64,000 nucleotides of DNA from Apiospora phragmitis. Lineage: Eukaryota > Ascomycota > Sordariomycetes > Amphisphaeriales > Apiosporaceae. Under the pieces are notes generated by a model. It did no database searches and was not told the origin of the DNA. It saw only the letters and a list, made by a program, of their open reading frames with translations. A program made the translations under genes and the position numbers. The stretch lies in contig JAQQWL010000008.1 of assembly GCA_038363925.1 (NCBI GenBank), forward strand, positions 1,798,001-1,862,000, given 5' to 3'. Below are positions 58,901 to 64,000 of the stretch, in pieces (the first letter of the stretch is position 1; the number at the start of each line of letters is the position of its first letter).

Positions 58901-61900
58901 TAATCCGGGTATAGTTACGTAATAAGTTATTTATTAATCTTTTAAAAATATTATTTATATTCGAGTTTTTTTACGAGGTGTTCTATATAAGCGTTATATA
59001 TATATAAAATTTATAAAAATATAAAGTATTTTTTATAAGTAAAAGAAATTTATAAATCGTCTTTTATTACGTAATTACTATAAATTCTTTAATTAAAACC
59101 GGCCGTAATAAGTATTTAGCGTAGGTATTTCGAATCGGGGTAGGAAATATTAGGAATAGCTAACTATTTATTAATTTTAAGGTCTTTAAATTTAACGATC
59201 TCGTTTATTAACTCGTCCGTTAATATACTTACTAATTGTTTGTAATCTATTAATTATTTTAATAAACTTATAATATCGTTTATTAAATCGCTACCTTCGT
59301 TATAAAGGAAGGGTCGTTCCTTTCGTATTATTATAACGCTTCGGCTATAGCCTTCCTTACCTTCCGGGGCTTTAAAGAATTATTTAGTACCTTCTTTATC
59401 CGCTAAATAAAAATATACCTATTATTATAATAAGCTATTTAGAATAGGCTGCCGTATTTAATAATAGCGTTATTATTTTTAATAATTATTATAAAAGTAT
59501 TTTCTATTTTAATAATATTAATATATCGTTTTTTTAAAACTCGTCGAAATCTTTCCTTAATACTTAATATTTTCGAATATAATATCCTAATTTTTAATAG
59601 TTATAATAAATACCGCGTAACTTCTTATCTTATTTATTATACTTAATAGCGTTAAAATTTATAAGCTTATTATAATAATTATATATCGTAATATTCTTAA
59701 ACGGTATATAATTATATTAACATAGTCGCCTTATATTAATTAAGGTTCGACTAATTCACCGCTAAAGTCCGCCCTGCTTTTCGCGGCGTCGTTTATATAT
59801 ACAAATATCGATCTTAATAATAAACTCTATATACGAAAGAAAATTATCGGGGGCGTCAAGCCGGCTAAATTCGTCCTTAATATCGTCCTTCAATCCTTAA
59901 TAATACATCATAATCTTCATAACTTCGGTACAATTTAATCAAGCTATCATACATTAGAACTTAGCTATATAAAAAGCGGCTAATCCTTTTTATTTAAAGG
60001 TTTTTAACTCCTTCTCCGCCTATCTCTTTTCGTCAAAGTTTTAGAAAAACGACTTAAAAGCTTGCTCGAAGCCGTCGTAACTCTCGAAAATACGTTATAC
60101 CTCTATACGACATAACTCGACTTACTAATTATTTTTTATAAGTTCGTTTAAATTAGGTTCGAACTAAGCGAATATCTTACTTTTAAAAAACGAGGTAATA
60201 TAAATAACTTATTAAGTAAAGTTTTAGAACGTTCTTTTATAAAACTATTAATAAGCTTTAACTTGAATAAAAAAGTTTTAAAAGTTCCCGCTTATCCCGT
60301 TAAAAGGGGTTAACGTACTAATATTTATACCCTTCTTTAATACGATAAGGGTTTAAATAATATTAATAATTATATAAAGGAGACGTATTTTCTCGCGTAG
60401 CTTATTAATATTATAAGGTGTTTATTTTAAATTGCCTTTAATTAAGAGCTCGTTATACTCCTTTTTAAGTTTAACGTAATAATGCTAGTAATTAGCGTTC
60501 TTTTATTCGAATTCTTTAATTCGCTTAACTAGCGTTTATTATATAAGCTCGTTATTATTATTATTATTATTAACATTTATAACAAGGTCCCGTTAAGAGG
60601 TATTAAAGGTAGTAATAAGAGTCTTTCCTTATTAGACGGTGTTATTAAGGCTAAATATAAATATAGTTTTTATAATATTATTATTTAAAAATTTAAATAA
60701 TAATTCGTAAGAATAAAAATAATTAAAATATAACGAATATTATTTAAGTTTTAAAAAAAACCTAGTAAAATATATTAAGGTTTATATTAATAATATAAAA
60801 GAGTATTTAAACGTGCGATAAAAATCGCTTTTATTAATATAACGGGTAATAATTAGTAAAAACAAAAGTAATTAAAGTGCGTAGATTTAAGGGTATTTAT
60901 AATCGTTTTATTAAGGTTATTTATTTTATTAATAGGTTAAAATTAATACTTAAATTAATTACTAAAATAAAGAATATTTATATAAAATATATAAAGGGAA
61001 CGCCCGTCGTTATATATTTAATCCCTCTTTTATTAATTTATTATCGCTTAATGATCTCTTTTAATCACGCTCTACGTTACTTAGTGATCTCGCCTAATCA
61101 CGTTCTGCGCTACTTAGTAATCTCGCTTAATTACGTTTTATACTACTTAGTGATCTCGCCTAATCGTTTACCGTGTTACGTAACTTATTAACGGTCGCCG
61201 TTACTTTATAAGCGCGTTCGTTTTATCGCTAAACGCGGTAATAGCGTTACTCGTTATTAAGGAAGGTCTAGCTTCGTATTAGTATAGCTAGCGGTGCGGT
61301 CCGTGGCTATAGTATCGTAGCCTATTCGGGGCATAATAGTTCCGTGCCGGTAAGTAGGGTCTTTTTAGCCGCATGGTTAGGTCGGGTTGTAACATATTTA
61401 TATTATTAGCAGGCTTCCCTATCCTTTTCGTTTTAAAAAAGAGCAAGGACGGGAAACTTAAATAATGTATATATATCGATTATTAAAAACTTAACGAAAT
61501 TATTGTTAAAAACCGGTACTTTTTACCTTTAATTAGCGATTTATAAAATAAACTACTATACGCTAAAATTTTTATAGTACTCGACCTCCTTAACGCGTAT
61601 AACTTAATCCGTATTAAAAAAAAAGAATAGAAAACCGCGTTCCGAACTAAGTATAAATATTTCGAATACTAGGCTATACCGTTCGGCTTAATTAATATAC
61701 TAGCTAGCTTTTAATTAATAATTAACCATATCTTATAAAAATACCTCGATAAGTTTATCGTAATATACCTTAATAATATACTTATTTATTTAGAAAATAA
61801 AGGATAATATAAAAAACACGTAAAATTAATACTCTAAAAGCTACAGGACGCTAACCTATTAGTTAACCTAGAAAAGAGCGAATTCCACTAACGATCCGTC

Positions 61901-64000
61901 ACCTTTATAAGATATATAATATCCCCAGGCGAAATATGAATAGAACCTTCGAAAATCTCAACAGTTAGGGAGTAGCCTACGCCCATAAGCGCTACAGAAG
62001 TCAGATCCTTCTTAAGATTAGCTAACTATTACCGGATTTTCGTCCCCGGATTTAGCAGGATAGCGACACCCCTAACGAACTTAATAAAGAAAGACGAACT
62101 ATTTTAATAAATAAAAAAAGAAGATAAGGCCTCTCACGATATAAAAAACGGATCCTTAACGAACTAATATTTCGCGTAGCAAATCCGTCTAAACCCTTTA
62201 AAGTCGAAACCGATACATTGGATTATACGATTAAAAAATAACTAAGCTAACGAAACGATAACGGAAAGTCGCACCCTGTCGTATTCTTCTCGAAAAAGCT
62301 TAATAAACTAGAATTTAATTATTAAATCTATAATAAAAAATTAATAACTATTATTAAAACTTATAAAAAATAAAGATATTATTTTAACGAAATAAAAAAA
62401 CTAATTAAAGTTTATACCGATTATAAAAACCTTATAATATTTATTATTATTAAAGAGTTAAATAAATAATAAATACGATAGTTTAAATTCTTTTTAAAAT
62501 TTAACCTCACTATTATTTATTAAAAAAGTAACGAGAACGGTCGCGCCGAATATACTAAGCCGACAACCGGACTATTAAAAAGAGGTTCCGCCCGAAACGC
62601 GAACAATTCTCACCTACGATTAAAATAATAACCTCGCACCCTTAGAATAACTAAACGTTACGAACCACGTTTAATGTAATAATAAATAAGTTATTAAGTT
62701 TTAATAATTTAATTAAAACCTCGACCCTACGAATTACTTTAAAAATTATCTCGAAAACTATAACGGTTTTACCTTTTATTAAAACAAGATCTATATCCCT
62801 AAATAATATCGTAAAAACTTTATTAAAGAATTCTATAAATACCCTATACATAGATATTAAAGAATATTTAAAACCTGGAAACGAATTACTAAATAATTCG
62901 ACTATAAAAACCCTCAAGCCGATCGTGGCTAAAGTAATTAATAAATACGACCTTTATAACAAAGCTAAGGCCGCTAGACATCAACCATATGAAGAATTAC
63001 AGCCGATCCTACCGCTAAATAAGGCGTGGAAGACAATCGCACTTAACTTCGTAATTAAGCTGCCCCTATTAAAAAAACCCATAACTAAGGTTAATTATAA
63101 TAGCATCTTAATTATTACGAATAAATTCACGAAATATACTTACTTCTTACCGTATAAGGAATTTAGTAATACTAGTGACCTAGCTTACACATTCCTTCGA
63201 ACAATCGTCAGTTAGTACGGACTACCCGAAACGATTATCTCTGATAGAAACAAGTTGTTTACCGCTAAATTCTAGAGGTCATTTATAACACAACTCGTCG
63301 TTAAACATAAGCTATCGACGGCTTACTACCCTTAGACGAATAAATAAACCGAGCGAATAAACTAGACTTTAAAATAATATTTACGCTATTATATTAATTA
63401 TAAATAAGACAACTAGGTACGATTATTATTTATAATTTAATTCGTTTATAATAACGCGGATAACGAAACTATACGCATATTATTATTCCGAGCGAACTAC
63501 GGATATAATCCGGAAATTACCCGAAAACCCTTAGAAAAAGAGCTAGTATTAATCGCGACCATTTAAATCGAAAAATTAAAAAAACTCTAAATTACGTTAT
63601 AATAAGACCTCACTTTCTTCTAATAACGAATAAAAAAGTATGCCGATTAAACTAAATTAAAAAGACTAACCTTAAAAGAAAAAAAAAGGTATATCTCTTA
63701 TAACGAAACATAAAAACTAAGCGACTAAGCGATAAACTAAACTTTAAAAAATCGGACTATTTAAAATCGTAAAAATCATTTTAAAAACTAATTATCGATT
63801 ATTACTACTTAAAATAATACAAATACACCCTATATTTTATATCTCTTTATTTAAGCCAGCCTCCGAAAATACCCCGATCAATACATAACTAAAAGTTATA
63901 ATAAATTAATACGAATACGAAGTCGAAAAAATTATTAATAAAAAAAAACTAAACGGAGGTACTAATACCTCGTTTAATAAAAGGGTTACCTACTTAAAAA
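49936..64000 (+). mobile_element. Outer gypsy LTR retrotransposon (plus strand), interrupted by another copy, runs off right edge
   Basis: The 5' LTR is about 49936-50634 (TGTTACGACCTGACC ... GCGTTATA). A degenerate gag follows at about 50700-52500, then pol. Reverse transcriptase starts just before 53700 and resumes at 61400 (SKDGKL, FIVLDLLNAYN, IPFGL), followed by an RNase H region and the integrase. The integrase includes an open stretch 62925-63215 with NKYDLYNKAKAARHQPY and AWKTIALNFVIKLP. RT-RNaseH-integrase order marks it as Ty3/gypsy. Stops and AT bias throughout indicate RIP. The 3' LTR lies beyond the window. Confidence 0.82.
53701..61394 (-). mobile_element. Complete gypsy element (minus strand) nested in the outer copy, TATTT target duplication
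   Basis: LTRs at 53701-54333 and 60729-61394 share TGTAACGAAC... and ...GTCGGGTTRTAAYA ends. Exact TATTT lies at 53696-53700 and 61395-61399. The internal 6.4 kb is the same gag-pol as the host element but on the opposite strand: for example the complement near 57640-57740 matches the host RT start near 53630-53700. No long frame survives. Length about 7.7 kb, typical of a complete element. Confidence 0.88.

Noticed and set aside
40000..64000. CRISPR array or regularly spaced repeats
   Set aside because: Repeats are LTRs, palindromes and transposon copies in a eukaryote; spacing is not regular.

Overview
The window comes from a filamentous ascomycete (Pezizomycotina, probably a Sordariomycete). 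Genes carry short spliceosomal introns (about 50-100 bp). The right-hand 25 kb is AT-rich retrotransposon wreckage full of C-to-T/G-to-A changes, the signature of repeat-induced point mutation (RIP). No virus-like or bacterial features are seen.

Positions 1 to about 31 kb hold a secondary-metabolite gene cluster. In order: a highly reducing polyketide synthase (-, running off the left edge and lacking its start), a BAHD-like acyltransferase (+, lacking its start), a short-chain dehydrogenase (-), a UDP-glycosyltransferase-fold enzyme (-), GDP-mannose 4,6-dehydratase (+), a pogo-type DNA transposon, a P450 (-), a small SnoaL/NTF2-like protein (+), two P450s (-,+), an MFS transporter (-), an FkbM methyltransferase (+), a GGPP synthase (-), a P450 (+), a class I terpene cyclase (+) and a TauD-family dioxygenase (-). 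GGPP synthase, diterpene cyclase, four P450s, a GDP-deoxysugar gene, glycosyltransferase, O-methyltransferase, SDR and PKS together closely match the known content of the sordarin/hypoxysordarin (sdn) cluster. I infer a cluster for a sordarin-type antifungal diterpene glycoside. Inferred flow: GGPP, cyclised hydrocarbon, P450 oxidation, possible cycloaddition aided by the small NTF2-like protein, deoxyhexose transfer, sugar O-methylation, and acylation with a polyketide chain. Most genes sit as divergent head-to-head pairs.

The cluster looks damaged or imperfectly sequenced. PKS and acyltransferase face each other and both lack 5' ends, the GDP-mannose dehydratase has an in-frame stop, and at least eleven single-base indels at or beside short base runs break otherwise clean reading frames in six genes. 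Cyclase, SDR, NTF2-like, first P450 and PKS show no such indels.

From 31 to 39.3 kb there is sparse sequence with a secreted lysozyme-like gene, an inverted second copy of its promoter, and two decayed HET-domain genes. From 39.33 kb to the end the DNA turns abruptly AT-rich: a solo LTR, a pogo-like HTH fragment, a large palindrome, a copia element with target-site duplication, and a gypsy element nested inside another copy of the same family with an exact TATTT duplication.
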